A model generated the notes under the pieces. It was not told where the DNA came from and ran no database searches. It saw nothing but the letters and a program-made list of their open reading frames with translations. From contig ASPF01000017.1 in NCBI GenBank assembly GCA_000405685.1, positions 1 to 50,391 of the forward strand: 50,391 nt of DNA. The letters run 5' to 3'. The position numbers and the translations under genes were made by a program. The stretch comes from Candidatus Geocrenenecus sp. JGI 0000106-J15. Lineage in GTDB: Archaea > Thermoproteota > Nitrososphaeria_A > Caldarchaeales > Wolframiiraptoraceae. This document shows, piece by piece, positions 32,246 through 39,791 of the stretch. The number at the start of each line of letters is the position of its first letter. Position 1 is the first letter of the stretch.

Positions 32246-34375
32246 GTGGCTAAAGATATTGTATGTGGAATGTATGTTGATGAGAATAAGACTCCATTCA
32301 AGGTTAGTAGAAGAGGAGTTACATACTATTTTTGTAGTGAGGTTTGTCTAAAAACATTCCTCGCACCTGAGATAGAATTAAGAAACTTAAAGATAATGAC
32401 GGCTTTCGCTCTTACACTAGGTGGATTAACAGCGTTTCTTGAATATATCTATCCTATAGACCAGATCCTACCAAACAATCTAGTATTATTTCTGCTTGCT
32501 ACACCTATTCAATTCATTGCTGGATGGAGATTCTACAAGGGAACATGGGATGCCATAAAAGCTAGACAAGCAAATATGGATAGCCTAATCGCTATAGGCA
32601 CTTCAGCAGCATGGCTTTATAGTACACTATACACATTCCAAGAAATAGGTTTACTACCTCATATTCTTCCCACATCTCTTACAGCTTCAGGTCCACAAGT
32701 CTACTTTACTGAGTCAGGTCTTATAATCGGGTTCATACTTCTAGGTAAAACCATGGAGCACATTGTGAAAGGTAGAGCATCAGAAGCAGTTAGAAAACTT
32801 CTCGATCTCCAGCCTAGGATGGCCACAGTAATTAAAGATGGAGACGAGATACAGATACCTGTTGAAGAAGTTAATGTTGGAGACTTATTAATCGTCCGGC
32901 CTGGGGAGAGAATACCAGTCGATGGAGTAGTCGTGGAAGGATACTCTTCGATTGATGAATCTATGATTACAGGTGAGAGTATTCCTGTTGAAAAGAAGAT
33001 TAATGATGAGGTTATAGGTGGAACTATCAACAAGACGGGGCTGCTGAAGATTAAAGCTGTAAAAGTTGGGCTAGATACAATGTTATCCCAGATAGTGAAA
33101 ATGGTTGAAGAAGCTATATTATCTAAGACCCCTATACAGCGTTTAGCTGATAAGATCTCAGCATACTTTGTTCCAGCAGTCATAGCCGTGGCCACAGGAT
33201 CATTTATCTTCTGGTACATAGCCATAGGCCTACCATTTGGAATAGCATTCATCATGCTTATCTCGGTCTTAATAATAGCATGTCCATGTGCTCTAGGAAT
33301 AGCTACACCTGCCGCTATATTGATAGGTGCAAGTAAGGGAGCTCAATACGGTATCTTGATAAAAAGCGGGGAGCAACTTGAAAAAGCTCAGAAAATCAAT
33401 ATAGTAGTATTCGATAAGACCGGCACAATAACTAAGGGGGAGCCGACACTAACAGAGGTTATAGCATTTAATGGTTTTACAGAAAACCTTGTTTTAAAAT
33501 ATGCTGCATCAGTTGAGAAGGGCTCGGAGCATCCACTTGGAGAAGCTATAATCGCGGGGGCTATACAACGGGGTGTCAAAATAGATTTAGACATAGAAGA
33601 TTTCGAGTCAATACCTGGAAGAGGAGTCTCAGCGATGATTGATAAGCATAAAGTCTTACTCGGCAATAAGAAGCTCTTAATCGAACATAACATAAATATT
33701 CATGATTCAATAGAAGAGAAGATTAAGATACTTGAAGAAGATGGGAAAACAGTTATGCTGTTAGCTTTAGATAATCAGGTAGTCGGGGTGTTGGCTGTTT
33801 CAGATACTATTAAAGAAGGTGCAGTAGAAGCTGTTAATAGCTTAAAGAATATGAATATTAATGTAGCCATACTTACGGGGGATAATAAGAGGACAGCATA
33901 CGCTATAGCTAGAAAGCTTGGAGTCAACCTAGTGTTCGCAGAAGTTCTACCAAACGATAAAGCATACATTGTGAAGAAGCTTAGAGAAGAAGGTAAGATC
34001 GTGGCCATGGTAGGTGATGGAGTAAATGATGCGCCAGCATTAACCCAGGCAGATGTAGGGATAGCTATTGGAAGCGGAACAGATATAGCTAAAGAAGCAG
34101 GCGGGATAATCTTAGTAAGAAATGACCCTAGAGATGTAGTAGTAGCAATACAGCTTAGCAGAAAAACAGTTAGAAAAATAAAAGAGAACTTATTCTGGGC
34201 ATTCATCTACAATGTAGCCTTAATACCAGTTGCAGCAGGAGCATTATATCCTCTAGGAGTACTGTTAAATCCAATATATGCTGCGATAGCGATGGCCTCA
34301 AGCTCCATAACAGTAACAGTAAACTCAATGCTCTTAAACCGCTTTAAAATAGAACGAACATACGCCATACAATAA
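32246..34375 (+). CDS. Copper-type P1B ATPase with N-terminal YHS domain
   Basis: A 709-residue heavy-metal pump. The N-terminus is a YHS domain (DIVCGMYVDE, then FCSEVC; Cys7, 30, 34). The membrane metal site is CPC at 346-348 (IACPCALGIATPA), and the phosphorylated Asp390 lies in DKTGT. Also present are the actuator TGES and the hinge GDGVNDAPAL. The CPC motif indicates Cu(I) or Ag(I) export. The start is GTG at 32246 with GGAGTGATG upstream. It is coupled with the HMA chaperone gene. No copper regulator is visible beside it. Confidence 0.93.
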   Translation: MAKDIVCGMYVDENKTPFKVSRRGVTYYFCSEVCLKTFLAPEIELRNLKIMTAFALTLGGLTAFLEYIYPIDQILPNNLVLFLLATPIQFIAGWRFYKGTWDAIKARQANMDSLIAIGTSAAWLYSTLYTFQEIGLLPHILPTSLTASGPQVYFTESGLIIGFILLGKTMEHIVKGRASEAVRKLLDLQPRMATVIKDGDEIQIPVEEVNVGDLLIVRPGERIPVDGVVVEGYSSIDESMITGESIPVEKKINDEVIGGTINKTGLLKIKAVKVGLDTMLSQIVKMVEEAILSKTPIQRLADKISAYFVPAVIAVATGSFIFWYIAIGLPFGIAFIMLISVLIIACPCALGIATPAAILIGASKGAQYGILIKSGEQLEKAQKINIVVFDKTGTITKGEPTLTEVIAFNGFTENLVLKYAASVEKGSEHPLGEAIIAGAIQRGVKIDLDIEDFESIPGRGVSAMIDKHKVLLGNKKLLIEHNINIHDSIEEKIKILEEDGKTVMLLALDNQVVGVLAVSDTIKEGAVEAVNSLKNMNINVAILTGDNKRTAYAIARKLGVNLVFAEVLPNDKAYIVKKLREEGKIVAMVGDGVNDAPALTQADVGIAIGSGTDIAKEAGGIILVRNDPRDVVVAIQLSRKTVRKIKENLFWAFIYNVALIPVAAGALYPLGVLLNPIYAAIAMASSSITVTVNSMLLNRFKIERTYAIQ

Positions 34376-34512
34376 GCATAAACAACATATTCTCAAGATA
34401 ACCTATCCAAAACACAAATATGAGGCCCATCCTAAAAGTTTATTTTGATCTTAAAACAGATACATCTAATGTAGATACTATATAGAAAGAATAAGAAGTA
34501 GGGAAGACCAAT

Positions 34513-34597
34513 GCGGCGGTTCCCTAGCCCGGCAGGGGGGTGGCCTGCTAAGCCACTGGCCCATTGGGCCGCGCGGGTTCAAATCCCGCCCGCCGCG
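34513..34597 (+). tRNA. tRNA-Ser (anticodon GCU)
   Basis: Acceptor arms GCGGCGG (34513-34519) and CCGCCGC (34590-34596) pair fully; discriminator G at 34597, followed by CC. The anticodon stem GTGGC/GCCAC encloses loop CTGCTAA, giving GCT (Ser). A long variable arm (GGCCCATTGGGCC) marks a class II tRNA. The T arm is GCGGG-TTCAAAT-CCCGC. No intron. A TATA-like CTATATAG lies near 34478-34485. Confidence 0.95.
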
Positions 34598-34936
34598 CCT
34601 TTCCCATCCATCAACATTACAAGCGTTACAGAATTCCGTAACGCCCATTAATAAATTCCTTAACGGGCCACTTAATCAGATTCATATGTATAATAAGTTC
34701 ATGTAAATGGTGGACATATATTTTGATATTGTGGAAAGATGATTCTGCTTAAGAATGTCTTGAAGTATCTGGACAACTTGCTAGATTGAAGCTTGTTCAG
34801 GTTATTATTTAGTGTTTTTCTAAGATTTATGTAGATATTCAGCAACGATATGGATGATTAAATCTTTATACTATCAATGCAGTAACAATAGATAAATACG
34901 AGGTTGCCTCATGGATCTCAGTTAGGTTGATGTAGG
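34598..34936. other. Intergenic stretch between tRNA-Ser and the ATP synthase proteolipid gene
   Basis: About 340 nt without a recognised gene. It holds a 22-bp near-palindrome at 34623-34644. The last part is the promoter region of the proteolipid gene. No C/D or other RNA was convincing. Confidence 0.4.
34623..34644. repeat. 22-bp near-perfect palindrome just 3' of tRNA-Ser
   Basis: Arms GCGTTAC (34623-34629) and GTAACGC (34638-34644) are fully complementary, and the centre contains GAATTC, itself palindromic. Only one base pair (A34630 with C34637) breaks the dyad. It begins 25 nt after the tRNA end. Confidence 0.8.
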
Positions 34937-35260
34937 ATGAGAAAAAAATTGTTATTAGTATTAGTTTACTCAATAATCTTGATTTCATTAATTATTCCGC
35001 CTATACATGCTGAGACACCCAGACTTGCGCAAGAAGGATTAATCTCAGATCTAGTCGCCAAGGTGTTCGCAGCCGCCATCGCTTTCGCTACTGCAGTTGT
35101 TAGTGCTGCATGGGGTATCGCACGTGCAGGTTCAGCTGGACTTGCAGCTTCTGCTGAGAGACCAGAGATAAGAACTGTTGCGATTATTATCTCAGCTTTC
35201 GCAGAAGCTCTTGCAATCTACGGCATCGTTATCTCCTTCTTCATACTAGGAGCAGGATAA
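34937..35260 (+). CDS. A-type ATP synthase proteolipid (subunit K/c)
   Basis: The 107-residue product has a signal-like N-terminus (1-25, ending IHAETP), then two hydrophobic helices of a c-subunit hairpin (about 40-70 and 80-105). The second contains FAEALAIYGIVISF with the proton-binding Glu90. Between them AASAERPEIRT is the polar loop. It forms the membrane ring of the archaeal ATP synthase. No other ATP synthase subunit gene is in the window, so it stands apart from the main operon. Confidence 0.85.
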   Translation: MRKKLLLVLVYSIILISLIIPPIHAETPRLAQEGLISDLVAKVFAAAIAFATAVVSAAWGIARAGSAGLAASAERPEIRTVAIIISAFAEALAIYGIVISFFILGAG

Positions 35261-35510
35261 ACTTATAACCATAACATTACACTGCCTATTCATTTTTCTA
35301 AAATATTAAAAATGCTACAGAGATATCTAGTCATCACCATGTAGAGAATAGAGAATCTCACCAATCTAAATTATATTTCTAACAAAGTTTAGAGGGTAGA
35401 AATGATTTGATATAATTTAGACGGCTCAGTTAAATGCCTTTACTTCATTTTTCCGTGTAACTCTGACTCATCACAGCCGTTTTTAATGTGGCCATGGCTT
35501 AATATAATTT

Positions 35511-36101
35511 TTATCTAGTTTCTGGAAAAGTTATTGATAGTAGAATGTGAATACATGCTAAAGCATATAGTATAAGGATACTGTAAAAATGTATCCTGTT
35601 TGATATTCTTTTTAGCTTAAGGTTACTGCCATATCTATTTAGAAAGCCTGAAGTAAATGCTAGTAATAGAACCCATGCTAATAGACCTCTGATACCTATC
35701 AAGCCTTCTAAGCCTGTGAATACGTTGATCCTTGTAAATGGCTCCCAGTATCTGAAAGAGTATGGGAAGCCTGAGTGAATAATTATTAATGCAAACCCTG
35801 TAGTATTGAGGATACAGTGTATATTTAGCCATTTTGCAAGCTTAATCCGTATTCTAAAATTTCTAATAAAGTACTTTAAGAAAACGTATACTTGAGAGAT
35901 GATGAGCATCCATGCACCTACGTATGCGTATCTAAATCCTATAGTGTTTCCACCTTTAAATTCATCTATCAATAAATAATTCGGAGCCTCTAAGAGAGCA
36001 GAATAAAATCTTGGATAAGCATATACAAGAAGAGTAATGAGTATAGCTATACCTAGGATCCTAGCTGCTACATCTATTAGGGATTCTTGCTTTATAGCCA
36101 T
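35511..36101 (-). CDS. Ferric-reductase-like haem membrane protein
   Basis: A 196-residue protein with about five or six membrane helices. Conserved-looking His pairs lie in neighbouring helices: LNIHCILNTTGFALIIIHSG and NRIHFYSILILYALACIHIL. Such bis-His pairs suit two b-type haems, as in ferric-reductase-like domains. The start overlaps the end of the SagB-type nitroreductase gene by 10 nt, so the two are one operon and probably one electron-transfer system. Confidence 0.7.
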   Translation of the reverse strand: MAIKQESLIDVAARILGIAILITLLVYAYPRFYSALLEAPNYLLIDEFKGGNTIGFRYAYVGAWMLIISQVYVFLKYFIRNFRIRIKLAKWLNIHCILNTTGFALIIIHSGFPYSFRYWEPFTRINVFTGLEGLIGIRGLLAWVLLLAFTSGFLNRYGSNLKLKRISNRIHFYSILILYALACIHILLSITFPETR

Positions 36102-36814
36102 CCACCTTTCTTAGCCCCTACTGGAATTACGTAAAGTGGTTCTTCGTCTACTCCTATTATCTTCTTTACTTCTTCATCGTAGAATGCTCCAATCACTACA
36201 CATCCAAGCCCAAGGCTTACACACTGGAGGTATATGTTCTGACCGACGTGTCCAACCTCCATGTGGACGTATCTTATCCTACCTCTTTCTCCATACCTCC
36301 AAGTAGTCCTCTCCGAGATAGCGGTGATAACAATGTTTATCGCTGCATCTCTAACCCACTCTTGGTCTAGACAGGCATCCATAAGCTCTCTACTATAGTC
36401 TCCACTCTTTAAGAGCTCTAACGTATGTTCTCTAGGAAGATAATGATATATTCCTTCAGGTAAACCTTCAACACCACCTTTCTTAACGACTACGTATATT
36501 TCAAGAGGATATGTAGCTCCAGCAGATGGAGCTGTTCTAAAGCCATATCTCTTCTCCGTTATACCTTGAGCAGCCCACGCGAGTTGACCTACCTGCTCTA
36601 ATGTAAGAGACTTGTCTTCGTATTCTCTTATCGACCTTCTAACTCTCAAAGCATGCTCTACAGATATATTACTATCATATCTTGGAGGGGGTAGAGGAAT
36701 TTTAGTTAAAGGTCTAGAAATTTTTCTATAACTACCATCATAACCAATCAAGGCTAATCCGATGGATGCTAAAGCAGGTGCTAAAATATAAGCTAACAAC
36801 ATTCTACGATTCAT
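36092..36814 (-). CDS. SagB/ThcOx-type nitroreductase-family dehydrogenase
   Basis: A 240-residue FMN-binding nitroreductase-fold protein. It begins with a signal-like hydrophobic stretch (MNRRMLLAYILAPALASIGLAL), and has LRVRRSIREYEDKSLTLEQVGQLAWAAQG, RTAPSAGATYPLEIYVV and LGLGCVVIGAF, the usual SagB-type blocks. SagB enzymes oxidise azoline rings in peptide natural products, but no such peptide or cyclodehydratase gene is present here, so another redox role with the adjoining haem protein is more likely. Confidence 0.82.
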   Translation of the reverse strand: MNRRMLLAYILAPALASIGLALIGYDGSYRKISRPLTKIPLPPPRYDSNISVEHALRVRRSIREYEDKSLTLEQVGQLAWAAQGITEKRYGFRTAPSAGATYPLEIYVVVKKGGVEGLPEGIYHYLPREHTLELLKSGDYSRELMDACLDQEWVRDAAINIVITAISERTTWRYGERGRIRYVHMEVGHVGQNIYLQCVSLGLGCVVIGAFYDEEVKKIIGVDEEPLYVIPVGAKKGGWL

Positions 36815-36879
36815 TAAGCTTCAATCACTATTAATATATTGGAGATTAATAAGCCGTTAGGGATCTCTAACATCAATAA

Positions 36880-36888
36880 TATTATAAA
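36880..36888 (+). promoter_or_regulatory. TATA box for the TrmI gene
   Basis: TATTATAAA lies 25-33 nt upstream of the ATG at 36913, with no ribosome-binding sequence, consistent with a leaderless mRNA. The same 98-bp region separates it from the divergent nitroreductase gene. Confidence 0.5.
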
Positions 36889-36912
36889 GGAATAAGTAGA
36901 TAGATTTACAGT

Positions 36913-37689
36913 ATGGTCACTATCAATGAAGGAGATACTGTATTACTCATAACAGAAAAAAAGAAGAAGTATCTAGTAAGGATAACTAAAGGTAGAAGAT
37001 ACCATACAAGTGAGGGATATGTAGATTTAAGCGAACTTATTGGGAGAAGATATGGATGTAGAGTTAAGTCTAATACAGGTTCTATCTGGACTGTTATTAA
37101 GCCAACTATATTAGATATCGTCCTTCATTATCCAAGACTGACCCAGATAGTATATCCTAAAGACCTTGGATATATAGTCTTAATAAGTGGAGTAAGATCT
37201 GGCTCAAGAGTAGTAGAAGCGGGCACAGGATCAGGAGTCTTAACAACAATACTTGCTTCTTATGTTGCTCCTACTGGGAAAGTATACAGTTATGATATAG
37301 AAGAAGAATATTTAGAGAATGCGAGGAGAAATCTTGAGAAACTTGGTTTACTTGAATATGTAGAGTTAAAACATGGTAGTATTGAAGAAGATGTTGAAGA
37401 AAGAGATATAGATGTATTCATTCTAGATGTTCCCGAGCCTTGGAAGGCGGTTAAACCAGCGTATAATGCTCTCAAAGATAGCGGTATCTTTATCTCAATA
37501 AGCCCTACTATAGAGCAGGTTGTAGAAACTGTCGAGACACTACGTATGGAAAGTTTTGAAGATATATCTACAGTTGAGATACTGTTGAGAGAGATGAGGG
37601 TTAAGAAAGGTATGACTAGGCCTGTTCACTTAATGCATGCACATACATGCTACATAACAAGTGCAAGAAAAACAGTTAAAGAAGAATAA
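36913..37689 (+). CDS. trmI: tRNA (adenine-58-N1)-methyltransferase
   Basis: A 258-residue TrmI-type enzyme. The SAM-binding motif VVEAGTGSGVLTTILASYV lies at about 103-121, the acidic loop YSYDIEEEYLENARRNL follows, and FILDVPEPWKAV (about 173-184) is the catalytic/binding region. The N-terminal small domain (1-60) is the expected beta-barrel. It methylates A57/A58 of tRNA, a stabilising change in thermophiles. Its end is 7 nt from the convergent adenylate kinase gene. Confidence 0.9.
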   Translation: MVTINEGDTVLLITEKKKKYLVRITKGRRYHTSEGYVDLSELIGRRYGCRVKSNTGSIWTVIKPTILDIVLHYPRLTQIVYPKDLGYIVLISGVRSGSRVVEAGTGSGVLTTILASYVAPTGKVYSYDIEEEYLENARRNLEKLGLLEYVELKHGSIEEDVEERDIDVFILDVPEPWKAVKPAYNALKDSGIFISISPTIEQVVETVETLRMESFEDISTVEILLREMRVKKGMTRPVHLMHAHTCYITSARKTVKEE

Positions 37690-37696
37690 TAGAAGA

Positions 37697-38326
37697 TCAT
37701 TCTTTAAATCTTTCTTCTCCCTTCTTCATCTTCTCTATCAATTCAATTATCTTTAATGATGCTTCTTCAGCATGCTGGTATGGATATTTTTGAGATTCAA
37801 GGAAGCGGAGTACATATAAGTAGCATGAAACATGGTTTGCAGCAGCAGAAGCCATCTCCAAGCTAATCTTCTGATGTTCTTCAACATCTTCTATCTTCTC
37901 AATCTCTCTAACTCTTCTATCTTCAACTTGATCCTTAGATAGATCTTTCATCCTCCTCGCAAGAATATCTTCAGGCCGAAATTCTAAGAAGACAATAGCA
38001 TCTGGATTAAGTATCTCAACTACCTTTGAAGGTAGTCCTGGATAGTATCCATAAACTGTTTTCACAACTGCATGAGTGTCGATTATTAAGTCCCCTTCTA
38101 TTCTTGCCATTGTCTTAGCAGCATCTTCCTGCAATCTCCTATAATCTTTGAAGTTCATCTTTTTCCTCAGCTCATCTCTATCATATATACTAAACTTCTT
38201 TGAGGCTTCCTCAAGCATTATATCTCCGAAGTTTACAATCTTTATATCTGGAATCTTCTCCACAATCTTCTTTAATATCGTGGATTTGCCTGCTCCTGGA
38301 ACAGCAGTAACAATTAGCCTAACCAT
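37697..38326 (-). CDS. adkA: Archaeal adenylate kinase
   Basis: An archaeal-type adenylate kinase of about 209 residues. MVRLIVTAVPGAGKST at the N-terminus holds the P-loop, followed by VNFGDIMLEEA and DTHAVVKTVYGYYPGLP. I choose ATG 38326 over the GTG at 38338: GGTGGAG at 38332-38338 is a good ribosome-binding sequence 5 nt before this ATG, and the GTG lies inside it. It interconverts AMP, ADP and ATP. Convergent with trmI. Confidence 0.9.
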   Translation of the reverse strand: MVRLIVTAVPGAGKSTILKKIVEKIPDIKIVNFGDIMLEEASKKFSIYDRDELRKKMNFKDYRRLQEDAAKTMARIEGDLIIDTHAVVKTVYGYYPGLPSKVVEILNPDAIVFLEFRPEDILARRMKDLSKDQVEDRRVREIEKIEDVEEHQKISLEMASAAANHVSCYLYVLRFLESQKYPYQHAEEASLKIIELIEKMKKGEERFKE

Positions 38327-38367
38327 TATGTGCTCCACCCTATAACGATTCTACGAAGCAGCCGTAT

Positions 38368-39180
38368 TTACATTTCCATCTGTCTTTGTATTTTCTGCTT
38401 CATTGCTTCATATTCTTCAACTGTCAGTTCTCCAACCTTATATCTTAGCTCAACTTTCTCAAGCTCCTTAGTTAAACGTTTATGCACTTCCATCAAGCTC
38501 TGTATACTCTCCAGTATTTCATCTAGGTCTGAAATAATCATTTCGATATCTTCGCTCTTCAAACCTCTAGATTGAGCTTTCTCTGAAACTGCTTCTTTTA
38601 ATTCTCTAATCTTAGCTTCATATCTTGGGACTTCGGCAATCTTGATGTTGAAAGCATTATGTAGAATGTTTAGCTTTGGTTTAAGTTTAGATAACTCTCT
38701 ATCAATATTTAGTTTCTCTGTTATGTATTGTCTATCTGGGACTTCTCCAACTTCATGTCTAATCTTTAAATTTTCCAACTTAATTGTTAAATCATTAATT
38801 TTTTCTTCAAGCTCATTTAACATTTGAAGCCTCTTCTCATTTACTGCTTGAATTCTTGCCCTATACTCTTTATAGATATCTAGGAAGATATCAGATGAGG
38901 CTTCACCTTGTAGAAAAAGTTCTAGTAGCTTATTTCTCCAACTATAGAAGGTTGAAAGTTGTTCTACTATTTTTCTTTCTTCTGCAACTTCTTGAACAGG
39001 TGGAACAATCTCTTGAGAAGGTAAAGGTTGTTCCTGTTCAGTAGATGCAGCCACCAATGTTGTTTTTTCCGTTATAGGAGCCTCAGTCTTAACTTCTAAA
39101 GGTTTACCACAAAACTTGCAGTATAATCCTTTTTCAGTTAACTTACCACAATGTGGGCAGACAATTTTTTCTCTCCACAT
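38368..39180 (-). CDS. Zinc-ribbon protein with long coiled coil and SHOCT-like repeats
   Basis: Not a named family. A 270-residue protein with an N-terminal zinc ribbon (Cys8, Cys11, Cys21, Cys24), a Pro/Gln/Glu linker (about 30-70) and then mainly helix. Three segments look alike: FLQGEASSDIFLDIYKEYRARI (about 89-110), HEVGEVPDRQYITEKLNIDRE (142-162) and YKVGELTVEEYEAMKQKIQRQ (247-267), each of the kind YxxGEhxxxxYxxh found in SHOCT-type oligomerisation motifs. A scaffold or assembly role is likely. Upstream of adkA with a 41-nt gap, so possibly cotranscribed. Confidence 0.7.
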   Translation of the reverse strand: MWREKIVCPHCGKLTEKGLYCKFCGKPLEVKTEAPITEKTTLVAASTEQEQPLPSQEIVPPVQEVAEERKIVEQLSTFYSWRNKLLELFLQGEASSDIFLDIYKEYRARIQAVNEKRLQMLNELEEKINDLTIKLENLKIRHEVGEVPDRQYITEKLNIDRELSKLKPKLNILHNAFNIKIAEVPRYEAKIRELKEAVSEKAQSRGLKSEDIEMIISDLDEILESIQSLMEVHKRLTKELEKVELRYKVGELTVEEYEAMKQKIQRQMEM

Positions 39181-39386
39181 CTATCTATTCACTACTGTTT
39201 TTTTCTCGCTAACTTACGTAATAAGGTTTTCTCCTAAATCTAGATAGAAAGTAGGCAGGTATTCTATAGGCTATTTCTAGGGTAATATCTTCTCTCTTAG
39301 AAGAAGCTATAGCGATATCTTTATTCAACTTATCTAAGAAAAACTAAATAGCATGTTAGTAGATAATCTTTCGGTGGATTTAGAGT

Positions 39387-39617
39387 TTGAGTTCAAGTGA
39401 GTTAAGTCTTGCCCCGATACATCGTTTAATAAAGAAGGCTGGAGCAGCTAGAGCTAGTGAAGATGCTGCTGAGGAACTTAGAAGGATTCTTGAAGATATT
39501 GCTGTCGCTATAGCGAAAGAAGCATTAAGTCTCGCACAGTATGCTGGTAGGAGAACAGTTAAGAGAGAAGATATTGAGAGAGCAGCTAAGACACTCTTAA
39601 GAAGCTTCTTCACTTAA
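39387..39617 (+). CDS. Archaeal histone
   Basis: A 76-residue single histone fold: LAPIHRLIKKAGAARASEDAAEEL (helix 1-loop 1), then a long helix (RRILEDIAVAIAKEALSLAQYAG) and RRTVKREDIERAAKTLL, the typical loop 2 and helix 3. Start is TTG at 39387, with GGTGGAT (39373-39379) at the right spacing. It compacts DNA into archaeal nucleosome-like fibres. The N-terminal MSSSELS tail is short. Histones are missing from many Crenarchaeota, so its presence narrows the lineage. Confidence 0.93.
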   Translation: MSSSELSLAPIHRLIKKAGAARASEDAAEELRRILEDIAVAIAKEALSLAQYAGRRTVKREDIERAAKTLLRSFFT

Positions 39618-39716
39618 CAATCATGAAACTAATAAATTACATAGCTCTATTACAGTGGAGGCTTAGTAATACGTTCCCAATCCGACCAATATTTTAACCA
39701 TCATCTCACTTAAATT

Positions 39717-39753
39717 CGGTTTAGAAGTAATTCTTAAATTAAAGCCTAAACCG
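39717..39753 (+). promoter_or_regulatory. Inverted repeat around the thermosome TATA box (candidate operator)
   Basis: Arms CGGTTTAG (39717-39724) and CTAAACCG (39746-39753) are perfectly complementary with a 21-nt spacer. Inside the spacer is TTCTTAAATTAAAG, the likely TATA region, about 25-30 nt upstream of a transcription start near 39760. AAGGTGTGAGG follows as the ribosome-binding site. The geometry suits a dimeric repressor or activator at this heat-shock-type gene. Confidence 0.5.
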
Positions 39754-39791
39754 TATGATGGTAGAGATTTAGAATCTGGAAGGTGTGAGGT

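Noticed and set aside
36092..36814. Azoline-peptide biosynthesis cluster based on the SagB-type gene
   Set aside because: No cyclodehydratase, precursor peptide or peptide exporter gene is nearby.
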